Below are positions 1 to 11,577 of a DNA stretch of 64,000 nucleotides, piece by piece; positions within the stretch are counted from its first letter, which is position 1, and every line of letters starts with the position of its first letter. This DNA comes from Nymphalis io (Eukaryota > Arthropoda > Insecta > Lepidoptera > Nymphalidae): positions 1-64,000 of the forward strand of contig NC_065917.1 in assembly GCF_905147045.1 (NCBI RefSeq), given 5' to 3'. Below the pieces are notes generated by a model. That model ran no database searches. It saw nothing but the letters and a program-made list of their open reading frames with translations, and was not told where the DNA came from. Position numbers and translations under genes: made by a program.

Positions 1-189
1 GTTTTATTATTATTATTAATAATAATAATAATACTTTATTTCAGATTAAACAATCCATATTAAATTAAAACTAACATTAAATTCAAATAAAATTAAAAAA
101 ATAATAACAAATAAATTAAAATAAATAATTAAAATTAAAATTAAATAGATTAGTAACGAATGCTTAAACTATGTTAGTACTTAATCCTA

Positions 190-2984
190 GAATTAGACCC
201 GCTTCACATGTACACCATTCCAGTGTTCCCAGAAGTGACTGTCCAATTTACAAGCCAATGTGCTGAGGAGGGTGTTGGTACTTTTCGAAGTTCTGCTCAT
301 AATGGAGGCGACACGCTTGCGTATTATAGAGAAAAAATCGTCCACGCGAGCATCAGCGAACATTGCCGACGCACTACAGTGTCGAGGTTTCCTCAACACC
401 GCCCTCAACACATTGTTGTATTGGACGCGTAGGGCACTGTAGGCCCTCAGCGTATAGTTCGTCCACAGACTGCACGTGTAAAATGATTGGCAATATGCTC
501 GAAACAGGGCCAGCTTTACAGGTGTCGTACACCGTGCAAATCTGCGAGCCAACATATTACCTCGGACCGACAGAGCCCTACGCTCACGTTCAATGTCACT
601 GTTATCACTGAGGTTTTCATTAACTATGTGACCAAGGTATCTGAAATCAGTTACCTATTTCAGGGGTGTGCCATATAGTCTTATGTCAGGATTACAATTT
701 ATCGGCTTGTTCCTACCCCTGAAAATTATAAATTCACTTTCTTCGCATTGTAACTGAGTCCATTCACCCTGGCATAGTCCTCACAGATCTTTAGCAATTT
801 TTTGAGACCACTGACTGAAGGGCTCAGCAGAACCATGTCGTCCGCGTAGCTGAAATTGTTCATAGCCACGCCATCGATGGAACATCCAACTCCGGCTCCA
901 CTCAGCCTCCGAATCAGTTGGTTCACATACAAATTGAAAAAGCCTGGGCGATGTGAGGCCACCCTGTCTTACTCCGCACTTCAATTTGTATGAATCGCTT
1001 AGTGACTGTCCCCATCTCACCACGTTCGTTTGGTTTTCATACCAGTACTTAGGCAATGAGATTTGATTGGATCTTAAGCTAGTTTCGGTTTTGAGCTTTT
1101 GCCAAAGAATTTATATGACACTCGATCAAAAGCTTTAGACTGGTCCAAAAAACAAGCGCATACCGGCGATTTCCTGTCAGTGTAGTACCTCACAGTCTGC
1201 TTGAGGCACAGTATTGCGGTCTCAGTTGATAATTCAGGCTTAAAGCCAAACTGCGCGTCGTGAATTTTGACTGAATTATTTAACTGTGCATCAAGAAGAC
1301 TGTCCAGGACCTTTGCTGTGATTGTCGCCAGTGATATCGGCCCTGTAATTTGACCCGTCTGCCATATCCCCTGTTCTGTTTTTAACTATGGGCACCACAA
1401 CAGTCATCATCATTGCATCTGGTAGATAAACATGGCTACAACAAAGATTATAGAGTAACCTGAGAACTCTGGAAAGGTGAATACCGGCATACTTAAATGA
1501 TCGATGCTCGTCGAGGCCGTCGTGACCGGCGATTTCCCACGTTTCATGCTGTTTAACGCTTTCATTATGTCATTTCTTGTGAAACAGACCGGACCCTCAC
1601 CAGCGACACTAACACCCCCAGCATCGCTCTCATCCCCACAGTCACAAATTTCACATGGGTCCACGCTAAACTGGGCTTTAAACATATTAGCAATATTTTT
1701 AGAGCCACTGGTACCTCCTACCTCAGCCGGAAGGCTCGCCTTTGCATTCAGCCTGTTAGTTTGTTCCCAAAATTTACTGAAATGTTTAGCCTCATACGAC
1801 GAGGCGAGGATATCCATTTTTATTGTTTCGGTATTGTCTTGGCACCACTTTAATTTGCTCTTAAAAACCTTACGTGATTCTCGCATCTCGTCGTATGTCC
1901 TCCACATGTCGGCCTTCCAGCTAATATCCACGACTGAAAGCAATTACGAGTTTTCAAATGAGCCATCCTAACGTGCTTATTCCATCCCATAACATATTCT
2001 TTCTTACTACGCTTTACAGTTTTGTGGCTGGATAATATTGCAGCCTCCTGCAATATACCTATAATATCACTATACAGTTTATCTATAATTACTTTATGCT
2101 CGGACTTATACATACGTTATTGCAACAATCGATCATTTCTATTGGAAAATTAACTAAACTTAACCTATTGTTACATAATTCAGTATATAGTTTAATCTGG
2201 TCACTATCCCTATGACCCCATATTATTTTGTTAGTAGAGAGCGGGGTCGATTCTAGTTTTTTATGATTGGCTTGTGCATTATAGTTAAAACTACAATGGA
2301 CTTCCAGAGGATAGTGATCAGACCATGACACATTATTTATAACATTGATACTTTGTATATGCCTTCTAGCTAGTTCCGTTACATGCAGTGATCTAACCAC
2401 CGCGAGGACCCATGACTGTCACTAACATATGTGTAAACATTGTTCTTATTAGCAAGCATTTCATAGTCAGCACATACATAAGACTGATCAGTACAAAATT
2501 GCATCATTTCATTAAAAAATAACTCTTTAGGATGCGCATTAAAGTCTCCTAATACAAAAACTATACTAATTCCACAATCCTCAACAATTGCATTAATTTC
2601 ACTCAGGCACTCTGTGTATTCTATTAAATTATCTGCACAGTCTGTAGGCATGTAAACAGAAAAATATAGTATATTATACTCACGAAGTTTACATTTGATC
2701 GCGCACAGCCTCACGTTATTACATTTAACCACTGACACAGAAGAAAAAACACCCTTTCGCCATAAGAGCGCGACGCCACCATAGGGTCTGCCTAGCAGAA
2801 TGCTGGCACTGGTGTCCACAGCCGACGTACCAGTAGATTCAAACTCGTCGTGAACAGTGCCGAGGTAGGTAAGGTCATGAGGTAGTAACCAAGTCTCCTG
2901 TAGTGCCACTACGTCGGCACTCAAGCAAAGTCTTCTCACACTGTCTATTGAACGCTTAAGAAATTTACAATTAAAGCTCACCAC
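190..2984 (-). pseudogene. ORF2 remnant: endonuclease plus reverse transcriptase
   Basis: The endonuclease/exonuclease/phosphatase part (2984-1850) shows LQETW, LGDFNAHP and SWSDHYPLE, the usual AP-endonuclease-type motifs of LINE ORF2. The RT part (about 1500-726) shows CGVRQGG and the catalytic FSYADD. The thumb and C-terminal region lies at 555-193. The protein is split into at least six frame segments by single-base indels, so it is not functional as it stands. Two of the frameshifts (near 1920 and 1500) are shared with the copy at 45867-50168 and therefore predate the duplication; the rest are private to this copy. Confidence 0.8.
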
Positions 2985-3011
2985 CTTTATTTTATGACTT
3001 TTTAGTTATTC

Positions 3012-4235
3012 TTATCCATTTTGTTTGTTTAAATTTACTGAAGCCTTTTTTCCATGTCTAAAATATATATACTTTCTGAAATAAATATCTTCCGGCCATA
3101 AATTAGCGTTAGTAAATACGGCCAATTTACTTCGTGGTATATAAAATTTGAAAGATAGATAATTTCTTGAACCTTTCGTATGTACTTTCTCTGGCAATAT
3201 TTTTATCTGTGTCTTTTCATATATATAATCCGCTATATCTTGCTCCGTGTTTTCTTTTGAAATATTGTAAATATATAACGGAATTTGAATGTCTGCCGCT
3301 TTTAATTTTGTAGTTGAACTCGAGACGGCAGTACCTCGCATCCCTTAAAACGCAACGATTTACGCTTTGTAACTCGAATCCATTCGCCTTCACCGCCACT
3401 GTGAGTGTCCGCCACTCCGTCTTGCTCGCACATTATTACATCGTGTGACGTCACTAAACCATCTGCCGCTATCGGCACCGGTAACGGTGCCTCACGCACG
3501 TCGTTCCGTCGATGCGAATTATTGCCGCGGTGAGCCTCCACGTGTTGCATCGGCGGGGTGACAGAGATAGCTGTATCATTTACTATTGCCGGAGTGCATG
3601 CGTGCGTCGGCGATGGACGATCCGGAACCTGTTTTTTGCACAGTCATTCTCTTTGTTGCAATATTCTCTAGTTCGTTCGTTGACCCCATCGATTCGCTAG
3701 CGTAATCGGGGACTATCCCGCATGCAGAAACCACCTCTCTTTGTATTTACATACTGACCATTGTCCCTTGATACAACTTCTGATGCTTGTTTCTTTTCTT
3801 TTTCACTAAAATATTTTTCAAATACACTTTTTGTGATATATTCTTCCTTTTGATTTTCTATGGCCTGGACTTGACTTTGAAGCTTAACAATATCCTTTAG
3901 TAGTCGCGTTACATCTATATGATCAAACGTAACTGGCGGTAACTTTTGCAAGTCTTTTGCCACAAATATGGGGATATTTTCGGGATCTATACTCCTTAAC
4001 ACCCCAATTATATCATCAATATTTTTCTGTCTTCGGTCTTCACCTTTCCTTTAACTAGCCGTTGCGGAATCGATTGAAACAATAAACACTTGGCTTTAAG
4101 AATTTCCTGTTCATCAAAGGATTGGCGGCATATAAGGGCCAAGCTTACATTGTTCATAACATCTAATTTGTTTTGAATGAAACTAAGCACCTCGTTTATC
4201 ACAATGTTACAATTATTACACTTTAACGTATCCAT
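3012..4235 (-). pseudogene. ORF1 remnant of the inner LINE
   Basis: This matches the intact 407-residue ORF1 at 48900-50123. It begins with a short cysteine motif (CNNC), followed by helical, charged sequence around a coiled coil (SQVQAIENQKEE). It ends in a beta-rich C-terminal part that could be a nucleic-acid-binding fold. Here the frame is broken near 4050, 3715, 3640 and 3350 by one-base indels. Role by analogy with other LINEs: an RNA-binding protein that packages element RNA. Confidence 0.7.
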
Positions 4236-4280
4236 ACCGACGGAGGTCACTGACCCGTGACCGACCGCACGCGACCGCAC

Positions 4281-4430
4281 TATACAATTCTTAAGCCACG
4301 TTTCTGTTAATATAATAACATCATAATTTGTACACGATAAATTGCAGATGAAGTCATGTGTTTTAGTACGGAGACCTCGGACGTTCTGGTAGTATATATT
4401 AAGACCGTTGAATTTTATAACATGAAACAC
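4281..4430 (-). pseudogene. Outer LINE ORF2, N-terminal stub of endonuclease
   Basis: The stub reads MFHVIKFNGLNIYYQNVRGL and then reaches ILTETWL, the beginning of an apurinic-type endonuclease domain. After residue 50 the reading frame runs into the 5' end of the inner LINE. Position 4280/4281 is the insertion point. The identical arrangement at 50169-50318 shows the insertion happened before the duplication. Confidence 0.75.
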
Positions 4431-4478
4431 TAAAATGATCTATGAGTTTAGAGAGCAAAGCAATTTACTGGATATTAT

Positions 4479-5177
4479 TCAAAACAGATTTTTTACATAA
4501 ATACATTCTGAATGTTCTGTCTTTCTCATAAATACCTTGCCCTGTCTAACCCACACAAATCTGTATTTTTTTTCTTTAGATTTTATTCGAGCTGCTGCAT
4601 GTAAAGACTTAATAGCCGGTGACAAGTGTTCCATAACATATATTGGCTGCTTATCTGCTGCAATACCTATGTGACTTGTGTTCAGTTTATCGTCAGGATG
4701 CGATTTATTGTAATTGATGACACATGCTAGCATCGTGTCTCTCATTCGTGGTGTGGATAGCTTTACAATCACAGATCTGGGTCTTTTGTCGCTGTTGTTC
4801 AATTTTGCAACTCTAGTACAGTGATGTATATCAGACTCCTTTAGATCACATGATATTGCTTTACTCAGTTGCATTACTGCACTAATTAAATTTTCATTTT
4901 TATGCTCAGGAATCATTTGTATTTCAATGTTATTTGATCGATTATACTGCTCCATAGTATGTATTCGTTGTTGCAAATCAGATGTTACATTTTTTAGTGC
5001 ATTTTTCTCTCTTTCCATTTCCGCAAATTTATCGTCGTAACTTGCAATTATTTTTTTAGTAGATTCGTATTCTTCGCTCAAAAAAGTCATCGAGTTTTCA
5101 ATAGTAGATATTTGCTCTTTTATAGGTTTAAGATTTTCTTGAATCATTTTGTTTAACATGTTAGTGATATCTTCCAA
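4479..5177 (-). CDS. Outer LINE ORF1 protein, FP-like
   Basis: A complete 232-residue frame, identical to the one at 50367-51065. Residues 1-75 form a coiled coil rich in E, K, I and M. Residues 90-230 (LSKAISCDLKESDIHHCTRV, RPRSVIVKLSTP and a basic C-terminus) resemble the C-terminal domain shared by baculovirus FP-type proteins and many insect LINE ORF1 proteins. Probable role: element RNA binding and multimerisation. The first codon used is TTG; an in-frame TAA lies just upstream. The small frame at 5359-5204 may be its true N-terminal part, shifted out of frame. Confidence 0.65.
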   Translation of the reverse strand: MEDITNMLNKMIQENLKPIKEQISTIENSMTFLSEEYESTKKIIASYDDKFAEMEREKNALKNVTSDLQQRIHTMEQYNRSNNIEIQMIPEHKNENLISAVMQLSKAISCDLKESDIHHCTRVAKLNNSDKRPRSVIVKLSTPRMRDTMLACVINYNKSHPDDKLNTSHIGIAADKQPIYVMEHLSPAIKSLHAAARIKSKEKKYRFVWVRQGKVFMRKTEHSECIYVKNLF

Positions 5178-5203
5178 TAGTAAATTTTTTTAAAGGCCTG
5201 AAA

Positions 5204-5359
5204 CTAATTACGAATGATTTGTTCAACGTCTTGTTTAGTAAGTTGTTCTGATGCAGGCGACCACTTTTCAGACTGTTTGCTTTTTTGCCGATTTGTCACA
5301 TTGTAAGATTCTGGAGAAGTATTATTTCTTGTTGTTATTATTTTTTTCTGTGGAATCAT
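5204..5359 (-). CDS. Short ORF, possible N-terminal part of outer LINE ORF1
   Basis: A 51-codon frame starting MIPQKKIITT, lysine-, serine- and glutamine-rich, ending in TAG 26 bases before the TTG that opens the main ORF1 frame. It is identical in the second copy (51092-51247). The composition suits the N-terminal tail of a LINE ORF1. The TAG and the frame change would make it a separate or broken piece. Confidence 0.4.
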   Translation of the reverse strand: MIPQKKIITTRNNTSPESYNVTNRQKSKQSEKWSPASEQLTKQDVEQIIRN

Positions 5360-5751
5360 TCTTACTTAGTAACGACTATAACAGCAACTTCTTAACAGAA
5401 AAATAAATAAATTGAAATAGGTCACTGTATATTTTTTAAAGTATTTCTTTGTTTTAAAATAAATTACTAGAACTTTAAGTGTTTCTTAAAATCGTTTTAT
5501 AAAGCATTTATTTTTATTAATATACTACTTTCTTAACTTATTTTGTAAAATATTCGTAAAATAAGTCACTGCCCTTAGTAAAAGTACCTATATTATATAA
5601 TTATCGTTTCACCCTTTTGCGTATTAAACTTATTCAAACAATAATGTTTTTATATAGATCACACACTGTCTTTGTTATTTACACATATCTACGTTTTATG
5701 ATTTCAAAACACAGTCCTTATATTTTTAAAACAATTTTTTTTTACGGAGCT

Positions 5752-6690
5752 ATATAGTTCCGTGCGCTTACGCCGCCTTTTTGGGTCTGGCACAGAAGTC
5801 TTCTCTCCAAGCTACTGGCATATGGTACACAAGCGTAGCCTTCGTGTTTTAGTAGATGGTTGCGCTTCACAATTCTATGTAGTGAATGCTGGGGTCCCCC
5901 AGGGATCTGTGCTATCTCCCACACTCTTTCTTTTGCATATCAATGATATGCTCTCCCTTGGGAACATACATTGCTATGCAGATGATAGTACAGTGCATGG
6001 TGGATACCACGGACGCGCAGTGGCTGGGCGGGCGGAAACTGAGGAGAGGCGGGAGAATCTTGTCATTGAACTCGATAGGACGTTAGAGCTCATTGCCAAA
6101 TGGGGTTCTGATAATCTTGTTGAATTTAATGCCAAGAAAACACAGGTATGCGCTCTCACAGCGAAAAAGTCACCATTTTACCCTCATCCCTCACTCTGTG
6201 GCATACCGCTGATGATACAAAGCAAAATCGCCATGCTGGGGATGGACGTTCGCTGCGACCTTAGTCCAAGGGCATATAATTACATCGAGGCTATGATAAA
6301 AAAAGCTTCACGAAAACTCGGAGTTCTGAACAAGGTGCGGCGTTTTTTCACGCCGAAACAACTGTGCCTGTTATACAAAACACAGGTACGATCTTCCGTT
6401 AAATATTGCTCGCACCTTTGGGATGGCTCCGCTAAGTACCTACTGGAGGCCTTGGACCGGTTGCAGTGACATGCAGTACGCATTATTGGCGACGTAAAGG
6501 TAACAAACACCCTTGAACCTTTACAATTGCGTCGCGAGATAGCAGCACTGAGCGCTTTCTATCGACTGTATCACGGCGAGTGCTCTGAGGAATTATTCTC
6601 TCTAATTCCTGCTTCCTCCTTCCTTCTTAAGTCCACGCGAGCTGGTTCTCGATGTCACCGCCTAACTGTGACATCAATTCCTAACTGTGA
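5752..6690 (+). pseudogene. LINE reverse transcriptase fragment (family J)
   Basis: The frame contains VPQGSVLSPTLF, the catalytic CYADD and the thumb region ending near SEELFSLIPAS. It is the same family as the minus-strand element at 15139-17705 (about 95 percent by eye). The 5' part is missing, about 36 bases are deleted where catatgg joins tacacaag (near 5825), and a TGA at 6467-6469 interrupts an otherwise open frame. It ends abruptly into SINE sequence at about 6695. The corresponding piece in the second copy (51642-52380) lacks a further 199 bp. Confidence 0.75.
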
Positions 6691-6695
6691 CAATC

Positions 6696-6835
6696 AATGT
6701 ATTTACATAAGAAAAGTAGTATATGTAGTATATCAGTTGTCTTGTTTCCATAGCACGAGTTTTGTACAAGCTTAATTTGGGATCAGATGGCCGTGTGTGA
6801 AAAATGTCCCAGGATGTTTTTATTATTAGTTTCAA
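6696..6835 (+). mobile_element. SINE type 1, 3' part
   Basis: The sequence tgtatttacataagaaaagtag through cccaggatg matches the 3' body of the tRNA-headed SINE seen complete at 22931-23209. The head is missing; the 3' end runs straight into the 89-bp minisatellite. The same junction exists at 52387-52520. Confidence 0.7.
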
Positions 6836-6845
6836 GGATTTAGAA

Positions 6846-7438
6846 TTAGGATTACGTTGTTAATGTACCAGGAGAACATAAACAGTGAGTCGGTCTCACC
6901 GAACGATTAGATTAAAAGACTCAATTAGTTTCAGTTAGGATGACAGTGTTAATGTACCAGGAGATCATAAACAGTGAGTCGGTCTCACCGAACGAATAGA
7001 TTAAAAGAGTCAATTAGTTCCAGTTAGGATTACAGTGTTAATGTACCAGGAGATCATAAACAGTGAGTCGGTCTCACCGAATGATTAGATTAAAAGAGTC
7101 AATTAGTTTCAGTTAGGCTTAGAGTGTTAATGTACCAGGAGATTATAAACAGTGTGTCGGTCTCACCGAACGATTAGATTAAAAGAGTCAATTAGTTCCA
7201 GTTAGGATTACAGTGTTAATGTACCAGGAGATCATAAACAGTGAGTCGGTCTCACCGAACGATTAGATTAAAAGAGTCAATTAGTTTCAGTTAGGATTAC
7301 AGTGTTAATGTACCACGAGATCATAAACAGTGAGTCGGTCTCACCGAACGATTAGATTAAAAGAGTCAATTAGTTTCAGTTAGGATTACAGTGTTAATGT
7401 ACCAGGAGATCATAAACAGTGAGTCGGTGTCACCGAAC
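6846..7438 (+). repeat. 89-bp minisatellite array, about 7 units
   Basis: Seven head-to-tail units of about 89 bp, each containing taccaggagatcataaacag and the short inverted repeat TCGGTctcACCGA. Units differ by only a few bases. The last unit abuts the sequence before GTPBP2 exon 3 (cgcggatggcattaatcg), so in the ancestral gene the array lay in intron 2. Other arrays: 12130-12941 (reverse), 30405-31905 and 52524-53216. Confidence 0.9.
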
Positions 7439-7495
7439 GCGGATGGCATTAATCGAAATAAGATCAATGTTAAATATATTTGATTTGGCCCTCAG

Positions 7496-7628
7496 AACAT
7501 CCGACGCCGACTATTCCGGCGACGAGTGCTACGGGAGTCTACCCCCGCAGCCTCGTTTCGGGAACGTCGAGTACAAACTGCAGCTGGTCTCGCCGTGCGA
7601 GCAACGCTTCCAGCACCTGGTGACGCAA
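7496..7628 (+). pseudogene. GTPBP2: GTPBP2-like, copy A, exon 3
   Basis: The exon follows a ctcag acceptor and ends at CAA before gtgaat. It encodes an acidic stretch (SDADYSGDECYGSLPP) and then FGNVEYKLQLVSP and HLVTQ, which match the conserved N-terminal block of animal GTPBP2. It starts after one base of a split codon and ends in phase 0, as in copies C and D. Nothing in the exon itself is broken, but exons 1, 2, 4 and 5 are absent around it, so the copy is a fragment. Confidence 0.8.
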
Positions 7629-7671
7629 GTGAATAATAAATAATATTAAATATATAACATTATATATAACT

Positions 7672-7945
7672 TAGGTAGCTAACTGGGTAGGTATCACCCA
7701 CTCATCAGATATTCTACCGCAAAACAGCAGTACTTGGTATTGTTGTGTTCCGGTTTGAAGGGTGAGTGAGACAGTATAATTACAGGCACAAGAGACATAA
7801 CGTCTCAGTTCCCAAGGTTGGTGGCGCATTTGCGATGTAAGCGATGGTTAACATTTCTTACAATGCCTATGTCTATGGGCGTTAGTGACCACTCACCATC
7901 AGGTGGCCCATATGCTCGTCCGCCTTCCTATTCTATAAAAAAATA
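7672..7945 (+). mobile_element. Short A-tailed retroposon of about 300 bp (R300), copy A
   Basis: It runs from gggtaggtatcacccactca to tcgtccgccttcctattcta plus an A-rich end. The same unit occurs many times in the window. Here it occupies the place where copy C has two such units with exons 4 and 5 between them. The copy at 24809-25105 carries a clear 7-bp target duplication, showing that the family is retroposed. Confidence 0.75.
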
Positions 7946-8296
7946 TATTTATAAGGCTTCGTATCCAGAAGTTTTTGATTCGATTATCATGTAGAGATCC
8001 TATACGTGTGTACTCGTAATAAGGAGATGACGCCTTATCCCAGCTGTGGGTAAAAATGCTGTTTCATTTTTAAACAAATTAAATGATACCTACTCAGTCG
8101 CGACAAAAACCGACTTTGTTAATATTATATTGTAATATCATTTATTTTATCCTCAGATAAATATTTTATGGTCAAGAAACTTAGTTGTAATTACAATGGC
8201 AGTATAAAATTTGATCTTGAAATTGTAATGACTTCATTGGTTGATGGTATGTTAGCTGTTTGTAGTGCGCAATACAATAATTTTTCTTTTCTACAG

Positions 8297-8412
8297 TTGA
8301 ACTCGATAACGGTAGAGGGTTCGCTCGCCTGAACATGTTCAGGCATTTGCACGAAGTGAAAAGTGGTAGGACGTCCTTGCTCAGCCACGAGATACTCGAC
8401 TTCGATGCTCAG
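8297..8412 (+). pseudogene. GTPBP2: GTPBP2-like, copy A, exon 6
   Basis: The exon lies between ctacag and gtgcgc and encodes ELDNGRG, RLNMFRHLHEVKSGRTS and HEIL, the switch I (G2) region of the GTPase domain. Relative to copy C it has G to T at the first exon base (the split glycine codon would become valine), S to F after GRG, and G to D in the LGFD motif. Exon 5 (P-loop) is missing upstream. Confidence 0.8.
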
Positions 8413-9183
8413 GTGCGCTAATGATTATTTTGACATTTATTTAAATTAAGAACAATCCCCCACCCACTTGCAAAGCCCGGGCAAACACCACTGCTTAATT
8501 AATGGGCACATTGTCAGGAGATCTGCTTTTATGGGATGAAGTATTGCTATGTATATCCATCAACCCGCATTGAAGCAGCAAGCTAGAGCTCCAAATCACA
8601 AGTGGAGGGGAGGCCTTAGCCCAGCAGAGGCGTTATTTTTTTTATAATAAGTAAATAGAAAAGAAAAGTAAAAGTAAGTTGTACACTAGAAGTGAGATTT
8701 GGAAGCATGTAAAGACATTGTTTGCGCCTGAACTCTCTCTAATTTTCACCCTGGGATTATGTAAATGTCTAAGTCCCACTGCTGGGCTAATCCCTCTTCT
8801 CCCTTTGATGAGGAGCTTATTCCAATACGCTGTTCCAATTTAGAGGTGCTAATCTGGGTTTTAACACGCTATCATTAGTAACGATTTACACATTCTATTC
8901 ACTACCATCTCGGTTCTCAATTGGATTAAGAGTGTGTGGGAATAGAGACTGTCTGTGCTTGCACGCACACACAAGTACCATTATTAGTCCCGTGCAGTTG
9001 TCTAAACCGTTCGTATCCGTAACAGCCTGTGAATGTCCCACTGCTGGGCTAAGGCCTCCTCTCCCTTTTTTTAAGAAGGTTTGGAGCTTATTCCAGCACG
9101 CTGCACCAATGCGGGTTGGTGGAATACACCTACTACTTGTGTATTCCTAAAACCTGTATGTGTCTAATTTCAGTGAAATTAGA
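8413..9183 (+). other. Intron 6 remnant of GTPBP2 copy A with decayed SINE pieces
   Basis: Non-coding. It contains decayed SINE type 2 pieces (about 8451-8640 and 8745-8860) and a minus-strand SINE type 2 tail (9014-9181, cctgtgaatgtcccactgctg). The region matches 35101-35790 in copy C and 54192-54985 in copy D. It ends at an inversion junction at about 9183. Confidence 0.6.
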
Positions 9184-9248
9184 AAACTCAGGACCTCCGG
9201 GGTCTGCGGTCTTATATGAAGCCACTAGACTAACGAGGCAGGCAAATG
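9184..9248 (-). mobile_element. SINE type 3 head fragment, inverted
   Basis: On the minus strand this reads tttgcctgcctcgttagtct through accccggaggtcctgag, which is the tRNA-like head found in plus orientation at 55928-56000. It abuts the truncated gypsy pol on one side and a SINE type 2 tail on the other, so it marks a rearrangement breakpoint. Confidence 0.65.
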
Positions 9249-11577
9249 AGTTGCATTCATGATGCTGAGTTGTGTACCGGGTAGCGGATGAGTCAAAGTT
9301 GTAGCTTTTAAAATGCTTTGACGGCAATTTTCAAAGGCTATGTCGGCTTCCGGTGTCCACTCGATCGGGGTTTTGTCGTTTTTCTTACGGTTGTGCAAAT
9401 ATTTGTTGAGTTCGTGTTGAAGTTCGGCTTGATGTGGTAGGCAGTCTCGATAGAAATTCAACATGCCTAGGAAGCGACGTAACTCGACGATGGTTTTCGG
9501 TTTCGGATATTTTGAAATGGCTTCGATGCGATCTTCAGTCGGTTTGATTCCGTCCGCTGAGACTTCGTAACCGAGAAAATTAATTTTGCTTTTTCCGAAT
9601 TCGCATTTTTCTATTTTCAGTGTGACTCCAAATTTTTCTAATCGCTGTAATACTTGATGTAATAATTCAATGTGTTTTTCTTCGTTTTCGGAATATAATA
9701 AGATGTCATCGACGAAACAGAAGCAGTTTTCGACGCCTCGGAGTACTTCGTGCATAAATCGCTGGAATGTCTGGCTCGCGTTACGTAGTCCAAAGGTCAT
9801 GCAGTTGAATTCAAACAAACCGAATGGAGTTATAATCGCGGTTTTCTGTGCGTCTTCCTCAGCAATTGGTATCCAGTAGTAAGCCATTTTTAAGTCGATC
9901 TTCGAGAATATTGTCTTGTTATGAAGTTGATATGTGAAGTCTTGTATGCAAGGTATCGGATAGCGGTCGGGTAGTGTGATCGCATTTAGACGTCTGTAGT
10001 CACCGCAAACTCGTAAGCCGCCGTCCTTCTTCTTCACAACGTGTAGCGGGCTCGCCCAGGGACTGTTTGACGGTTTGCAGATGCCCATTTCCAGCATATT
10101 CTCGAACTCAGTCTTTGCAGCTTTATACTTATCCGGTGGAAGCGGACGCGGACGGGCGTAGAGTGGCGGGCCAGTTGTCTCGATATGGTGGACGACGTTA
10201 TGCTTCGAAGGTTGTTTGAGTGACATGGGTCGAAGTACATCTGGATATTGCTTCAGTACGTGGTAATAGGCTTGGTTTGTGCCGATTACGTGTACCTTTT
10301 CTGTTTCTGTTTCAGCGCCTGTAGAAATTTCAATAGCATCGACGGAAAGTTCGGTGACTTTATCTATTAGTTTCTTCTTATGCAGGTCTACTAATAGTTT
10401 GAAGTGTCGTAGAAAGTCAGCTCCCAAGATCGATGTTTTGACGTCAGCGATGATGAATGTCCATAGAAAGTTTCGTCGTAAACCAAAATCCAATCTTAAC
10501 GTTTTTTCGCCATACGTCTTGATAGGTGTGTTGTTTGCGGCAAATAATCTGCAGGCGTTTTCGATTTTTGTATTGCTTCTATAATTTGATGCTGATAATA
10601 CGGATATATCGGCGCCGGTATCCACGAGGAAACGTTCTCGAGTGTTGCGATCGTAGATACATAGGCGGTTGCTGGCAGTAGGGACATCGAGGTCCGCCGT
10701 AGTCGATGTCGGAGCTAGTTTAAAGCTTTGTTTCTTCGGCGACTCGCAACGCTTCGCTTTATCGCCGAATCGGTAATGGTATTTACATTCCCACGTGGCA
10801 TCGCCGGGCTTCACAGATGATTTGTTTCTTGTTGAGTTTGAATTGGATCGTGGCCTTGACTGGGAGCTATAGCGACGGTATTGACGATGTGTGGAGCGGC
10901 CGCGTATTTCGTTGATTTCTAGCGACAATTTTTCTAGCTGCTTCGATAACATTGCTATTTGTGTTGATACGGCGTCGTTCGTAGTTGTTGTTGCGGTCGA
11001 TACAGCGGCGATCATCGCGAGCTCGGAGTATTCCGCCATCTTGTCGGCCATGGCGGCGAGTGTGTCGAGTGATGACTCGGTATTTACGGATAGAACAACG
11101 CGTATCTGAGTAGGTAAATGGTTAAGCCACTCGATACGGAGCCCTTCGTTCGTAATCATACCGGCGCTTAGTTCTCGCATCTTGCGAAGTAATTGAGAGA
11201 GTTTCTGGTCACCCAGCTGTAGACCGCTGACGAGCTTCTGGAAGTTCTTTACGTCTGATTTTTCATATACGGCGAGTAGTCGGTTCTTCAATGTGATGTA
11301 TTTATCAGTAGCCGGCGTGTCGTATAGAATGTCGGTGACGTGTTGCAGGTCCGTGGCTTGCAGCTGTTGCAGGACGTAACGGAACTTCTGATCATCGGAC
11401 GTCTTCAAGGGGTCGACGACAGCTTCAAATTGTATGAACCAGGCTCGTGGAAGGTCCCTCCAGAATGGTAGTATCCGTGACTGTACGGAGATGGCTGCCA
11501 GGTCTACCTCGGCCAGAGGTTTGGGGTCTTGAGCAGCAGTATCTTGATCCATTTTCTCAACGTCGGTAGGTCACCAC
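9249..11577 (-). pseudogene. Ty3/gypsy gag-pol, truncated before RNase H and integrase
   Basis: The frame opens at 11552 and runs 775 residues. In order it has a Gag region (residues 1-250, with PFWRDLPRAWF and IQFEAVVDPLKTSDDQKFRY), a degenerate zinc knuckle (CKYHYRFGDKAKRC), an aspartic protease (LVDTGADISVL, about residue 312), and an RT with VKKKDGGLRVCGDYRRLN, MTFGL and the catalytic FVDD. The frame ends soon after PIEWTPEADIAFENC; RNase H and integrase are missing. Downstream it fuses to SINE type 3 sequence. The 5' end of a sister copy is at 63173-63993 in the opposite orientation. Confidence 0.85.

Larger units (their letters stand above)
1..4280 (-). mobile_element. Inner non-LTR retrotransposon (LINE), copy 1
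   Basis: Read on the minus strand this is a two-ORF LINE: ORF1 at about 4235-3012, an endonuclease plus reverse transcriptase ORF2 at about 2984-190, and a 3' end with a CTGAAATAAAG motif and a (TTA)n tail at positions 1-45. It sits inside the ORF2 of a second LINE whose start is at 4430-4281. A near-identical copy lies at 45867-50168. Compared with that copy, this one has extra one-base indels in homopolymer runs (for example near 741, 939, 1110 and 1346), so it is more frameshifted. Clade is Jockey/CR1-like by RT motifs; the exact family is not assigned. Confidence 0.85.
4281..5750 (-). mobile_element. Outer LINE, 5' portion, copy 1
   Basis: This segment holds the 5' region, ORF1 (5177-4479) and the first 50 codons of ORF2 (4430-4281) of the LINE into which the inner LINE is inserted. 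The rest of its ORF2 would lie to the left of position 1. In the second copy the continuation is visible at 45866-42750. Positions 5360-5750 are AT-rich with no coding sequence and are probably the 5' untranslated region or flanking DNA. Confidence 0.75.

Noticed and set aside
1504..1971. Plus-strand open frame of 155 residues opposite the LINE
   Set aside because: It is the antisense shadow of the LINE ORF2 linker; the same shadow appears at 47431-47856.
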